A stretch of 64,000 nt of DNA from Trifolium pratense (taxonomy: Eukaryota; Streptophyta; Magnoliopsida; Fabales; Fabaceae), in NCBI RefSeq assembly GCF_020283565.1, contig NC_060060.1:29388001-29452000 (forward strand), read 5' to 3'. Both the position numbers and the translations under genes were made by a program. Shown in pieces: positions 30,643 to 41,052 of this stretch. The notes below the pieces were generated by a model that saw only the letters and a program-made list of their open reading frames with translations, did no database searches and had not been told where the DNA came from. Positions within the stretch are counted from its first letter, which is position 1; each line of letters begins with the position of its first letter.

Positions 30643-31602
30643 GGGTATGTTTGGTTCGGGGTTTTTGGAGGGGAGGGGAGGGGAAGTGAGGGAATATTTT
30701 AAATGTTTTGTGTTTGGTTCAAATTTTATGAGGGGAGAGGAGGGGAGGGGAGGTGAGCAAAATCCCTCCAATGACCAATTTTTACTTCCCCCCAAATTGG
30801 GGGGATTTGGAGGGGAGGGGAGGTGAGGAGAGATGAATTATTATAATTTTAATTACATTGACATAATTATCCTCATATTTATTTGAAAATACCAAAACTT
30901 TCATTTTAAAATTTATATTAAATCATACTAAGTTATTTGTTTGTTGCCATTTTTTTTACGTTGCTAACATCCTGTGTTTATTTTTTACCTGTACTATTTT
31001 TTTTTTTTGTTTTAATATACTTTTTTTACAAGATACTTGTTTTTATTTTTTACCTATCCTACAACATTTTTGGATGAATACTTTTTTTTTTATATATAAT
31101 AAAATGAACACTTTTTAATTCATTGCACTGTACATATATATATATATATATAAACTATCAACAAGTTTTTTTAGGAAAATTAACTATCAATAAATTGTTT
31201 TATACATATTTTCATATTCTACACATTATATTTTAGAAGTGCTCTAATATTTTTGAACATAAAAAATTTTGTTAGAATGTTGCATTTGATTATTTCTGGA
31301 GTTTTCGGTTATTGAATTTTCATATTTAATTGTTTATGTAGTGAATACTGAATAATTTTAAAATGTTGAGATTTTGTAAAGATGACAAGGATAAAAAAGT
31401 AAATTAATTTTAGAATCCCTCCCCTCCCCTTGTGAACCAAACACATATTTAGTAAAAATTTGTCACCTCCCCTCCCCTCCCCTCCCCCTCTTTTGAACCA
31501 AACATAAATATTATCCTCCCCTCCCCTCACTTCCCCTCCCCTCCATTAAAATTCCTCCCCTTCCCTCCCCTCCCCTCCTTCTATTTCGAACCAAACAGAC
31601 CC
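30643..31602. mobile_element. PIF/Harbinger-like element with GGGGA-rich ends, 0.96 kb
   Basis: The left end GGGTATGTTTGGTTCGG and the inverted right end GGTCTGTTTGGTTCG agree apart from one indel. Both termini carry long GGGGAGGGGAGGGG arrays (30666-30688, 30733-30755 and 30812-30824; the complement at 31416-31429, 31467-31489 and 31515-31577). The interior is AT-rich with no transposase. The duplication may be CAC (30640-30642 and 31602-31604); this is not the usual TWA, so the ends are uncertain by a base or two. Confidence 0.65.
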
Positions 31603-31662
31603 ACTGGAATTAAGAACTATGCAGAGAATCTTTTTGATCATGACAAGATTTTTTAGTTTTTT

Positions 31663-31820
31663 TTTCTTCTTCCTTTCACCGCAAATTTAATCTGGTTTTA
31701 GGGTAGTTGTTCGGGCATTAAGTGATTCCAGTTCTCTCCGATCGTGATTGTAGGGATCGAACCGTGGTCCTCCCTATCAAGTTCAACCTCAATCACCACT
31801 AAACCAACAAACGATTCGTT
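31663..31820 (-). mobile_element. tRNA-derived SINE, apparently full length (158 bp)
   Basis: The minus strand has an A box (TGGTTTAGTGG) and a perfect B box (GGTTCGATCCC) about 35 bp later, then a body ending in an A-rich tail. Direct repeats GATTTTTTAGTTTTTT (31647-31662) and GATTTTTTGGTTTTTT (31821-31836), 15 of 16 identical, flank it. Confidence 0.82.
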
Positions 31821-31836
31821 GATTTTTTGGTTTTTT

Positions 31837-32621
31837 AATTTCTACTATAATATTTCCTCAAATCCTTTTTATAAGAACACTGATTTTTTTAGGTTAATTG
31901 AATAACTACTTTATTTAATCTATAATATAGAAAATATAAAATGTTAATCGTTTCTTATAAGAATATATTACTATTATAAATCAAGGATTAATTTTGGGAG
32001 AGCTCAAGCTATTTACCAGTATGGCCAAGGATTCAATGACTAATCACTTATTGAGATTTGAGATTCACTAAAAGGATTGAATTGTCCTTCAACCAATAAT
32101 AATATTTGATTAGTTGTAATATTTGAACATTAAAATATAATCTGTGTATACGATATAAATAAAATTATTGTGGCAAACTTAAGTAAAAGTTAAAATGTTA
32201 TTGAACAATGTATTATTACACACATGTTATATCAGTGTAATTTGATGTCATCGGTGTAATATTAAACAAACTGTAATTTCAATCTTGGTCATTGTTGAAG
32301 TAGTATTTATTCAGAAATGAAGTATTTGTTGCAACTTAGGAAAAATCAAACAAATCAGTATAAACAAAGCATTCTGTAAAGACAATATAAAATTGTTCAC
32401 AGAATAAACTGTTTTTATTCTCATCAAATATTTTCACATATGCAAGCCATATGATACATACAAATACAACAAGGTTTTTTATTTTTATTTTTTAGTACAA
32501 CTTCATTCTTCAAGCATAACTTGATATATTATTATACAGATACATGAAAACAAATTAATATTACACATAATGTTCACACCAGAAACCTTGATGGTTAAGT
32601 TAACTCAACTTCGTCGAGCTT
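31837..32621. other. AT-rich spacer, 3' side of PHO2
   Basis: The last 100-200 bp probably include the PHO2 3' UTR. Nothing else was recognised. Confidence 0.4.
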
Positions 32622-35600
32622 TTACTTTTGCGTGTCAACAAACTGAGAGCAATCAATACCCTTTTCAGAAAATGCTTTTACAAGCTTAGGGAAGAGTTTA
32701 GCAAGCATAAGTTTAAATCCTGTAGAAGTTCCTTTCTGGTTTTCATGCTCAGTTTTTTCGCCTCCAATAGGACCTCCTTCAAGACATGCCTCACAAGCCA
32801 TAAGTATATGTTTGGAGCGTTGTCGAAAGTGTTCTTCCACCAATGCCTCGAAATGCTGCAATCGAAATCAGTTTAGTTACAATTCCGTTCAAACTTGTTT
32901 CGTATGAAGATTAAGAGAATCATTAAATATCCTCAATGACAGTAAATATAAAAATTTATTTGACTATTTTACCTCCGGAGGATTTCTTAATAGATACAGC
33001 ATGGATTTGTAGGTGAGAAGGAAAGCATTCTCATTGTAGCTAACTGAGTTTTTCTCTCCTTCGGCTCTGCCAATTTGTTGGTCGTATCCAGCCTCGTTGA
33101 AATAAGGCTTCTCATTAAGGACAAGAGCTTGTAAAGAGAGAAGGACTTGAAGAACTGTCGAAGCTCCAGGGTTCCACACTTCAGTCGCGGTACCACTCCA
33201 TGTGTTTAGGAGACTCAAACACACTTTCCCTGACTCGTATAAATTAGGATTTAATTGTAGCCCGCCAGAAATGTAGTGCACCATCTGCAAGGAGTTTCAA
33301 AGGTCACAATGATAGGATGAGAGATCGTTGAAGTACCAAAATATAATTCACAAAGCACACAAATAAAAATAAATTTCATTTGAAAGCTTACAGGTGGTTC
33401 ATTGGGATACTCGGGAGGGAAACATATATCGAAGAAAAACAAGCCATCCTGATAAGGTGTCCCTGACGCACCAACAATGGCTGCTCGCATGAGATCCATT
33501 CTTTCTTCGAAAACACGGACATAAATGGTTTCTGTTTAGGCATATAAAGATTTCATGTCATTTTTAAAGAAACTGTGATGGATATTAACAGCATACAGTA
33601 CTCCGAGAGATTTCCCTTTCTGGTAAGTAAATCAACTCAGACATATTTATTTACTCCTTCAATATGCTACTTATTTTCAGGTTATTTGCACACTACTTTA
33701 ACATAAACTTATGGATATATAAATCAAACAGGAAGTATGTACCGGGAAGATTTTTCTCTAGGATGCTCCATTCTTGTTGTACCTTTTTCGACCAACCTTT
33801 CTTAACCTACAAAGGAGCAACGGAGAGGAAAAAAATCAGCCGAAATGATTTCAATGTAATTATGTGTCAGTTAAGAGATGTGTCAATTCTGTAACCTGAG
33901 ATAATGGCAGCCCTTTTCCCTCGTTAAAAAAGTGGTGGTCTGAGCAATTATCAATTACATCAAACTGCTTCAACTGATCTGAACCGTTACTGTCTGAAGA
34001 AACCGGAACATCACTCCCCTCATGAATCCTAATGACTTCATCGTATGGAGTTGAGTCTTCAGTAGACTGCAACCTGCTCACAGGATATGAATCAGTGTCA
34101 TGGCCACAAGTTTCCAAATCTTTCTTGTCGAGAAAATCAGATGTATTTCCCTCTTCAAATGTAGGGACCGAGGAAACAGCTCCATAAAAGGATGTCACGC
34201 CAAGTTTTTGGAATATGCCGGCTTTAATGCTGGAGAAAAGTTCAAAGGCAGCTTGAGGAAGGGAAAATGAACTACTCTCTCTGGGATTCTTTTCACATTT
34301 ATCTTTATCGACATTACAATCTGACAAGCCCTGATCATCAAAGCAAGATTAAGCTTATGATTAGATTAGACAATCCCTATGGTAATCTCAACAACTAATC
34401 TCATTGAAAAATGACATTTTTGACAAGTTTATAGGTTCTATTATTTTCCTTACCTTTACTTTCTGGTCAGAAGGTAGATTTCCATATTCAACAATCTCTT
34501 GAGCCAACTCCTCAATATTTGTTTCATAAAAAACAGGAGTTGCAGTTGAACCTTCTTGTTTGTCAAACCGGAAAATTTCATAGGGTGGAATCTGTTCATG
34601 TACACGGATAAATTTATAACGACTTCTTGACGATGAAGAGATACAAAATAACATAAAATTACAAACAAAATGAAAAGAAATGGCATACCTTGGTTGTTAA
34701 ACCAGTAGCCCATTTCACCTCCACATGACCATCTTTGAAACCGGTAACATTGCCAATACAGGATAGGTGACAGTTATCTTGCGACTTATTCTGATAACCG
34801 ATTTGGTCCAGGTTTTTCAGCGGAGCTTCCACATTCAAGTCACTCATTGAATTTGCATTATTTTTCTCAGCTAGGTAACCAAGCTGTTTTTGAGACGCCT
34901 TGAACACAATATCACCAAAACAACAGGAAAAATCCGGGTGCTCAATGAGTTCATAGGCACTCACAGTTTCCGTCGTTGTTTCTCCAACCAAATCACCTGG
35001 CTCAGATGCAGGAACTGTTCTCCATTGTACGTTTACCGTATGCTCTTTTGCATCAACCGATAGAACGACACCCCATTGTTTATTGCTGCTAGGCTTATCA
35101 ACATCAGAATCAGAAGTACCTTTTTCCATCACAAACTGATTAGGCCAAAATTCATGAGTGTTTATGACATTGACAGGAACTAAATTCTGTGGATCTGATC
35201 CGAAAGTATGTTCACCATTTTGCCAAATAATATCAACTTTGGTCTTTATCCTCCCAATTATAAACAATTCCTCCATGCTAGAGTGAAGGTTTCTTCTCCT
35301 ATATTCCCTAGCCATACTATGCTTATTACGAAGATAACTATCAGATGAATCTCGAATCATCTTTTCGACTTGTTCCTTTTGGTCTGCAACTGGGAGCATG
35401 CACCAATCACCGAGTTGCCAGTTTGCGTGTGAAAAACACGATAACATGGTCAAGTTTTTGGAATCTTGCCAACATGGAGGAGCATTTGCATTCACATTAG
35501 AACCTAAAGGAACCGACGCAAGCCAATTAACATACACCAAACCGGCTTCCACAGAACAAACAGTTCCTTCATCATGATTGTCTCTCCAATTGTCACATAG

Positions 35601-36149
35601 CCATCTAGCTGATTTAGAAGCGGTCGAGGACTTAATCTTCACTCTCTGCCCTGGATAGTATGGATACTGTGAATCTTCAAGAAAATTAGGAGTTTGTGGT
35701 AAAATCTTATCTTTTTCCAAGGTAGTGATTTCGTATTTAGTCCCGTCATCGAACAATACGGTTAATCTATCCACTACCCTCTGAACCTGACCAAGCCACG
35801 ACCCTTTAACTACACAATCACCTTCTGAAATGGAACGAATCTTCAGAAGTTTCTTAGAGTTGACATTTTTTAATATGTTTCCTTGAACATTTTCCAAATC
35901 CACCAACACGTCAACACTGACAACCCTCCCCATCTGTCCAGATGGGTCTGACAAGGAGCAGACAACATCGCCATAAGCAAATGTCCTCTCAAACGAGAGA
36001 AAATCATCGATCCTACCGATGCTTTCCTCTAAACTCGACAATATGCTCCGAGCTTGCCCTCCATACTGAAAATCAATATCCTCTTGATCCTCACTGCTGC
36101 AGCTCTCACTGGAAGACTCCCAGTCTGAATCAGTCATGTGAGCTTCCAT
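32622..36149 (-). CDS. PHO2: PHO2/UBC24 E2 ubiquitin-conjugating enzyme, seven coding exons, about 927 aa
   Basis: Exons read with GT/AG borders and consistent phase: 36149-34689, 34591-34454, 34330-33896, 33806-33743, 33531-33392, 33284-32973 and 32855-32622, total 927 codons (Arabidopsis PHO2 is 907). The N-terminus MEAHMTDSDWESSSES and the YPGQRVKIK and SHANWQLGDWC blocks match PHO2. The E2 (UBC) fold covers about residues 680-850, with NPNLYESGKVCLSLLNTW placing the catalytic Cys near 768. PHO2 marks PHO1 and PHT1 phosphate transporters and their trafficking partners for degradation at endomembranes, limiting phosphate loading. The start is the ATG at 36149; the codon before it is GTG. 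The paralogue UBC23 is less likely because of the N-terminus and the miR399 leader. Confidence 0.93.
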
Positions 36150-36310
36150 CACACTTGGAAAATAACTTCAATATGTCTGTCATAATGTGTTTCATAGTAA
36201 CATCAATACAATAATTACAAGAAAACAACTTCAAGACACAAAAAATGGAAATAATAGTAATGTTAGTCAATGGACGACAATTATGACGAAACTGATGAAT
36301 CCGAACTAAT
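36150..36310 (-). other. PHO2 5' UTR, exon portion next to the start codon
   Basis: Bounded upstream by a splice acceptor TTTGCAG (AG at 36312-36311). It joins across a 231-bp intron (36541-36311, donor CAAG/GTAAGG) to the leader exon that holds the miR399 sites. Inferred from splice motifs. Confidence 0.55.
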
Positions 36311-36718
36311 CTGCAAACGTCAATATCAAAAGAATTAAGCACAAAACCTAGTAACTAGATGTAGTTTTTTAATAAAAAATATCTGAAGGATCTATATGTA
36401 TGGAAAACAAATATTTATTGATAATCTCATTTCCATACAAAAGAGATACCTTGGCAGTCAAGTGATTGGTTTGGTCAGCAAAATCGCAACATATACATAA
36501 ACGAATATTAACAGTAAATAGGGATTCAAGAAGATCCTTACCTTGTTAAGCATTAAGAACCACTGACAGTCTGTATTGCAATCCACGACGAGTTGATTGA
36601 TATTGACTTAAGAGGTATACAATAGAAAATGTGTTTGATTGATACTGATGCTTGTCACAGATACTAAGCCAGTTTCTGAAAAACAGAATACCTTGACTAC
36701 AGAAACTAGAAATTTAAA

Positions 36719-36738
36719 TGCCAAAGGAGATTTGCCCG
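36719..36738 (-). promoter_or_regulatory. miR399 target site 1
   Basis: The plus strand reads TGCCAAAGGAGATTTGCCC, the miR399 sequence itself, so the minus-strand PHO2 transcript carries its perfect complement. Nearest of the five to the start codon. Confidence 0.93.
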
Positions 36739-36772
36739 ACGGGGATAATTGGAGTCTATCACGACTCCGAAA

Positions 36773-36793
36773 TGCCAAAGGAGATTTGCCCAG
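36773..36793 (-). promoter_or_regulatory. miR399 target site 2
   Basis: Plus strand TGCCAAAGGAGATTTGCCCA; transcript-strand complement of miR399, 54 bp from site 1. Confidence 0.93.
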
Positions 36794-36941
36794 GTTTGAC
36801 TGGAATTTCCACAGAAAGAAACTCAAGAGAGGTTTATGAAACTAGTATCAACGAGCTACAACTACCGGACGGATTTTTTTGTGATTTTTTGAAAGGAAAA
36901 GTTAAAGAAGTTGGTGGAAAATAACTAAGATAATCAAAAGA

Positions 36942-36962
36942 TGCCAAAGGAGATTTGTCCTA
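36942..36962 (-). promoter_or_regulatory. miR399 target site 3 (one core change)
   Basis: Plus strand TGCCAAAGGAGATTTGTCC. One C of the GCCC core is T, which gives a G:U-type or mismatched pair near the miRNA 3' part and probably weakens the site. Confidence 0.88.
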
Positions 36963-37076
36963 GTGAAAGTGTGGAATAACTTTAGAATGGTGATACTTTC
37001 ATAGACGATGACAGATACTATTTCGATATATAATTTTTACTGCTAAGAATCGAAACAAAGAAAATTAAGTAACTTT

Positions 37077-37097
37077 TGCCAAAGGAGATTTGCCCAA
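37077..37097 (-). promoter_or_regulatory. miR399 target site 4
   Basis: Plus strand TGCCAAAGGAGATTTGCCCA; same core as site 2. Confidence 0.93.
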
Positions 37098-37182
37098 CAC
37101 AGATGAATCTTCAAACATAAGTAATTTCTAGGTAGTAGCTAATAAGTTTACCTCTTCCGAGATTGAAACTCGGAAGCTATAA

Positions 37183-37203
37183 TGCCAAAGGAGATTTGCC
37201 CCA
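37183..37203 (-). promoter_or_regulatory. miR399 target site 5
   Basis: Plus strand TGCCAAAGGAGATTTGCCCC; farthest of the five from the start codon and about 175 bp from the predicted exon border. Confidence 0.93.
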
Positions 37204-37378
37204 CGGTGAAGCCAAACACTCTACCAGATCTATCTGGTATAAAGGGAAAGAGATTGATATCCAGAATCAACAAAGTTTTGGAGTTGAAATCAAGAATATC
37301 ATCAGAAAACCAATTCAAAACACAATTGCCATTACCAAAGTCGAAAGAGCTTTTAATACCAGATCATTTCATTTGAAC

Positions 37379-38209
37379 CTGCAACAAGAAGACTAATGAG
37401 TATTTTCTCTAATAAAAGAAAACGAAAACAACGAAATTAGAAGATAGCCATAAACTAAGCTAGCATCCAAATTTTGAAAGATGGCATACAAATTTCCAAA
37501 CTCATGAAACAAGAGAACAACTTAGAACCTAGATTAAACTATTGAACTTCTTTTTATGAGCTGAAATCCTTATTTGCACATATAAGAACAAAATTTAAAG
37601 GAATCGCAATGTTTTCATTAAATTAAACTAGAAAAAACCATTTTAAAAAATTCATAACTAATCACTTTCTTAAGATTCCTATGTGTAAGTCATATGTCAA
37701 ATTAGCTGCTTCTAGCACTCAACATAAAAGTCAGTTGGTACAGCAGCCACTGCACACCTTGGAAATCAAGAATCATCCACCAAACCATGGAAAAGCAGTA
37801 AATATATATAGCTGCTTCTATCACTCAAATCATCAAAGGAGAAGAATAATACTATGTAATTATCATCTACCAAACATAATTTTTTGAATATTATCATCAA
37901 ATAAACCATGATTTTAACTCTTTTATTTGTAGGAAAAAATAATACTCAATATCAAACCTTCAGAATTCACATGAAAGGACTTAGAACTTAGCGTATGATT
38001 GGTATTACGTGGATATGTCAGAATCACGGTGATCCACCGTGATTTTCCAAAAGCTACGCTATGTAGCTTCTACAAAATAACAGTGGATCACCGTAATTCT
38101 GGCATAATCACCGTGACACCAAAAGATACACTTAATCATGTTCTATAAAAACAACAACAATGAATTATAAAAGAAGATGACTATGAATTTAGAGAGGAAG
38201 AGATTGTAC
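37379..38209 (-). other. Candidate first leader intron of PHO2
   Basis: Donor ATG/GTACAATC (GT at 38209-38208) to acceptor TTGTTGCAG (37379). It contains a MITE at 37991-38131. The first exon would start somewhere in 38210-38650; no TATA box was assigned. Inferred from motifs only. Confidence 0.4.
37991..38131. mobile_element. Tourist-like MITE in the PHO2 leader intron (141 bp)
   Basis: The ends GCGTATGATTGGTATTACG and, inverted, GTGTATCTTTTGGTGTCACG are similar. CACGGTGATCCAC-type arms and a central AGCTAC..GTAGCT palindrome make almost the whole element fold back. The 3-bp duplication is TTA (37988-37990 and 38132-38134). Confidence 0.78.
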
Positions 38210-39051
38210 CATTTGGACCACCAAGAAGGTTGGTCCCATAGAAGCTACAATTAGAGTTTATAAAGCCAAGCTAGGAAACCAAGAAACCCCATGATTTCAA
38301 ACACCAAAAAAGGAACATAACATCACAAGATGAACTATAGTTGCTCCAAAAATTTGATCTTTTTACAGTTTGAAAAAGTGGGTTGTGATGGTAAATTGAG
38401 ATAGGCTTAGTTCCATGTCAAGTTCCAGCATCATCAACACCAAGACTGAATTTTGGAACCATGTCAGAAACACTCTTTTTTCTCTCTATGTGAAATTGTT
38501 GGAGTTTAAGGCTTTGAGAATTGGGAAAGGTATGGATATAGTTGTTATAACTAACAAGAAGAATGAAAAAAGTACATAGAAAACAAAAACAGTAGTAGAA
38601 TGAATGAATGAGACAGAGATACTGTTGTCTGTTGTTGTAGATGGATAAAGACAGTTAAGCTAAACGTGTTTGATTAGTATTGGAATTGAAACACAAACAA
38701 ACAGATACTATATGACTCGTTTGGTTTTTTATGCTCGGAAATTTCTGTTATGTTATTTTTACCATAATTAGTCTTCAGATTTAAATAATTTCTTACCATA
38801 TTAGTCTTGATAGTTAAATTTCTACAAATAACTTTAACATTACATTTACATGTATGTACCCAAAAAAAAAACAAAAACTTTAACATTACATGTTTTTCGG
38901 TAATTTAAAACATCTCTAACGAGATTATTGTAAAGAGTACGTATCTTATTTTTTTTATTTTCATTGTAAAAATTTGACGTGACAATTTGGGTTTCATACA
39001 ATTTAGTGAGGGACCTTAGTTAAGTTACATTGCCGAGGAAAATATTTATTA
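38210..39051. other. PHO2 upstream/promoter region
   Basis: Should hold the first non-coding exon and promoter of PHO2 on the minus strand. AT-rich, with one micro-retroposon. No clear PHR1-binding GNATATNC site was found by eye. Confidence 0.4.
38846..38875 (+). mobile_element. Micro-retroposon ending GTACCC plus A-tract
   Basis: 30 bp between two copies of AACTTTAACATTACAT (38830-38845 and 38876-38891), ending TGTACCC then an A-rich run. Confidence 0.6.
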
Positions 39052-39060
39052 TTATTATTA

Positions 39061-39241
39061 GGAGAATGTTAACTTGTGCTATTAAGGGCACATGTTAAGA
39101 AGATAAATGTGAAAAAAATTTATTGAACTTGTGGTGGTGTATTCAATTATCTAAACATTAAATTCTTTGTATCGTTAAATACTATATTTCTATTTTTAGG
39201 TAGATTAACATGTGCTCTTAGGGCACAAGTTAAGATCACCC
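39061..39241. mobile_element. Fold-back MITE, copy 2 (MULE-type, 181 bp)
   Basis: A perfect 9-bp duplication TTATTATTA (39052-39060 and 39242-39250). The left end GGAGAATGTTAACTTGTGC and the inverted right end GGGTGATCTTAACTTGTGC agree. Each arm is itself a hairpin (TTAAC..GTGC...GCAC..GTTAA), so the element can fold as a double hairpin. Confidence 0.85.
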
Positions 39242-39447
39242 TTATTATTAATCACATCTACCAATAGGTTGGTTTGGAGGGTAAGAAATTGTTTCATACC
39301 CCTAAAAAAAGTGAGTACAACTCTTGCCACGTTGTCAATACTCTATGAGTTTTGAAGTCTGCACTGACCTTAGTTCCACGTCTATATCTCACCGTGCGTC
39401 CATGTCCACCTTACCTTCGGACCAAAATTTTTATTTATTCATCGAAC

Positions 39448-40135
39448 TAGGGGTGTACGTGGGCCGGTTTGGGTTGGGTTTGGCCAAAACCAAAATCCGA
39501 ACCACATAGGCTACTTCGGATTGAGTTCAGTAAAATAACCACTCGTTATAACATTGGGCCGGGTTGGATAAACCTACTAATTTCTGGGTTGGATTGGGTT
39601 GGATCATGGGTTACCCAAATTATTTTGCTATATTTTTAATATTAAATATCTAAATGAAAAATCATCATATTTTTTCATAAAAATAACTCACTCATTGTAT
39701 TTTCCTGAAAAATAGTGTAACTTTATTTCACTATTAAAAATAGTGCAATGAATTGTCATATTTATTTATAAAAATTATTCAATCTTTTTATTTTTAAAAA
39801 TAGTGTGACGAATTATCATATTTTTTTATAAAAATTATTCAATCTTTTTATTTTCTTAAAAAATAGTATAACTTATTTTAACTATAAAAATATTTAACAA
39901 TCAAATGACAAAATTTTTAGTATTTTCATAAAAAATATTTCAAAAAACCATAACACTGGTGGGTCAGTGGTTTTTTGGGTTTAGTCCGGTTTTATCCGAA
40001 ACCCGATTATTTTTATGGGTTTTTCACATTTGAAATCCATATTCACCCAATTGTCCGACCCAACCTAATTTTTTGGATTGAATTAGGTGAGTTTGACCGA
40101 GTTAACCGAATTTGCCCAATCTATATATACTCCTA
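39448..40135. mobile_element. hAT-like non-autonomous element, 688 bp
   Basis: An 8-bp duplication CATCGAAC (39440-39447 and 40136-40143). The left end TAGGGGTGTACGTGGGC and the inverted right end TAGGAGTATATATAG show the TAGGGGTG-type hAT terminus. GGTTTGGGTT-type words lie at one end and their complement at the other. No transposase frame. Confidence 0.82.
39717..39875 (+). repeat. About 70-bp tandem repeat inside the hAT-like element
   Basis: Two main copies contain ATTATCATATTTTT or close variants followed by ATAAAAATTATTCAATC and AAAATAGT words, with partial copies before and after. Confidence 0.7.
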
Positions 40136-40267
40136 CATCGAACGAAGAACCACAAGACTAATGTATGCACCTCTAACAAATATTTAATTATACATCCTTA
40201 GGAGTTGATAGATGGACCAAACAAATACTAGTATTTAATTATACATCCTTTGATTTATAGGATACGT

Positions 40268-40288
40268 AGGGTTTGTCAAAAAAAAAAA
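40268..40288 (+). mobile_element. Micro-retroposon ending TTTGTC plus A-tract
   Basis: 21 bp between two copies of AGGATACGT (40259-40267 and 40289-40297). Confidence 0.5.
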
Positions 40289-41040
40289 AAGGATACGTCT
40301 TAGGAAAGTTTGTAGAGACAAAAGTCTTTCTACCTTTAGATTTTTCTATTAATAGATTGAAGATTAACAAGGTCTAGTACCAAATCATTTTGGTTCTATA
40401 CGTATGAACCGGAGATTTGGTGAAAAGAGAACAAAAGGTATGAACTGAAATACCAAACTAAAAGATTAGAAACTTTCATTTTCAAATTGCAAATGTTGAA
40501 ACAATGTTGACTAGGCCAAACAGCACTAACACATTTTCTAAATAGAAAGGTTAACTTAACATACCACTAAGTGAAAATGACCAATTCCTAACAACTTTTT
40601 CTTAATTCCTAGGACCATTTTAAGTTTTAAACATTTTGCTTTACTCTTTTTGAGTTGAGTAGTGGATATCAAATTATGTGTATGTTTGATTTCATTTTTG
40701 AAGGAATTAAAATAATTTTAGAGATGTCTCTGAAATTTATTTTAACGTGAATTTGGACTAAAATTAGTCTAGGTTTATTCATTAGTTTGCGTAATTTTAT
40801 TTCCTCTCACTTTCTCTCCCTCAAACCAAACGGATGGTTAGTTTATGTGTAATTAAAATAAATTTTTGTCACCGCAAAAGCAAACACTTAACTTTTTTTT
40901 CTTTCTTTTTACTTTGTTGTGTATATACCCAAGTTTTGGTTTGAAATTCCAATGCCCCTTTGATGATTATTGGGGACAAAGTAATGGGGCATAAAGTATT
41001 CTTTTTTCAATAGACAAGCATTTAAGAAGTACCATTGGTG

Positions 41041-41052
41041 CCTAAAAAAAAG
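41041..41052 (+). mobile_element. Micro-retroposon: CCT plus A-tract
   Basis: 12 bp between AAGAAGTACCATTGGTG (41024-41040) and AAGAAGTACAATTGGTG (41053-41069), 16 of 17 identical. Confidence 0.6.

Larger units (their letters stand above)
36542..37378 (-). other. PHO2 5' UTR exon holding the miR399 sites
   Basis: Acceptor TTGTTGCAG (AG at 37380-37379) and donor CAAG/GTAAGG (36541) give an 837-nt leader exon. All five miR399 sites fall inside. Other donor-like words (for example near 37153 and 36688) leave alternative splicing possible. The Arabidopsis PHO2 sites also lie in a non-coding leader exon. Confidence 0.55.

Noticed and set aside
36608..36826. 72-codon minus frame repeating GKSPLAF as a PHO2 upstream ORF
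   Set aside because: The repeat is just two miR399 sites translated, and the frame begins with TTG, not ATG.
36719..37203. Plus-strand copies of the miR399 sequence as a MIR399 gene cluster
   Set aside because: No complementary star arm lies nearby to make hairpins, and the minus strand is the leader of PHO2, the known miR399 target. They are target sites.
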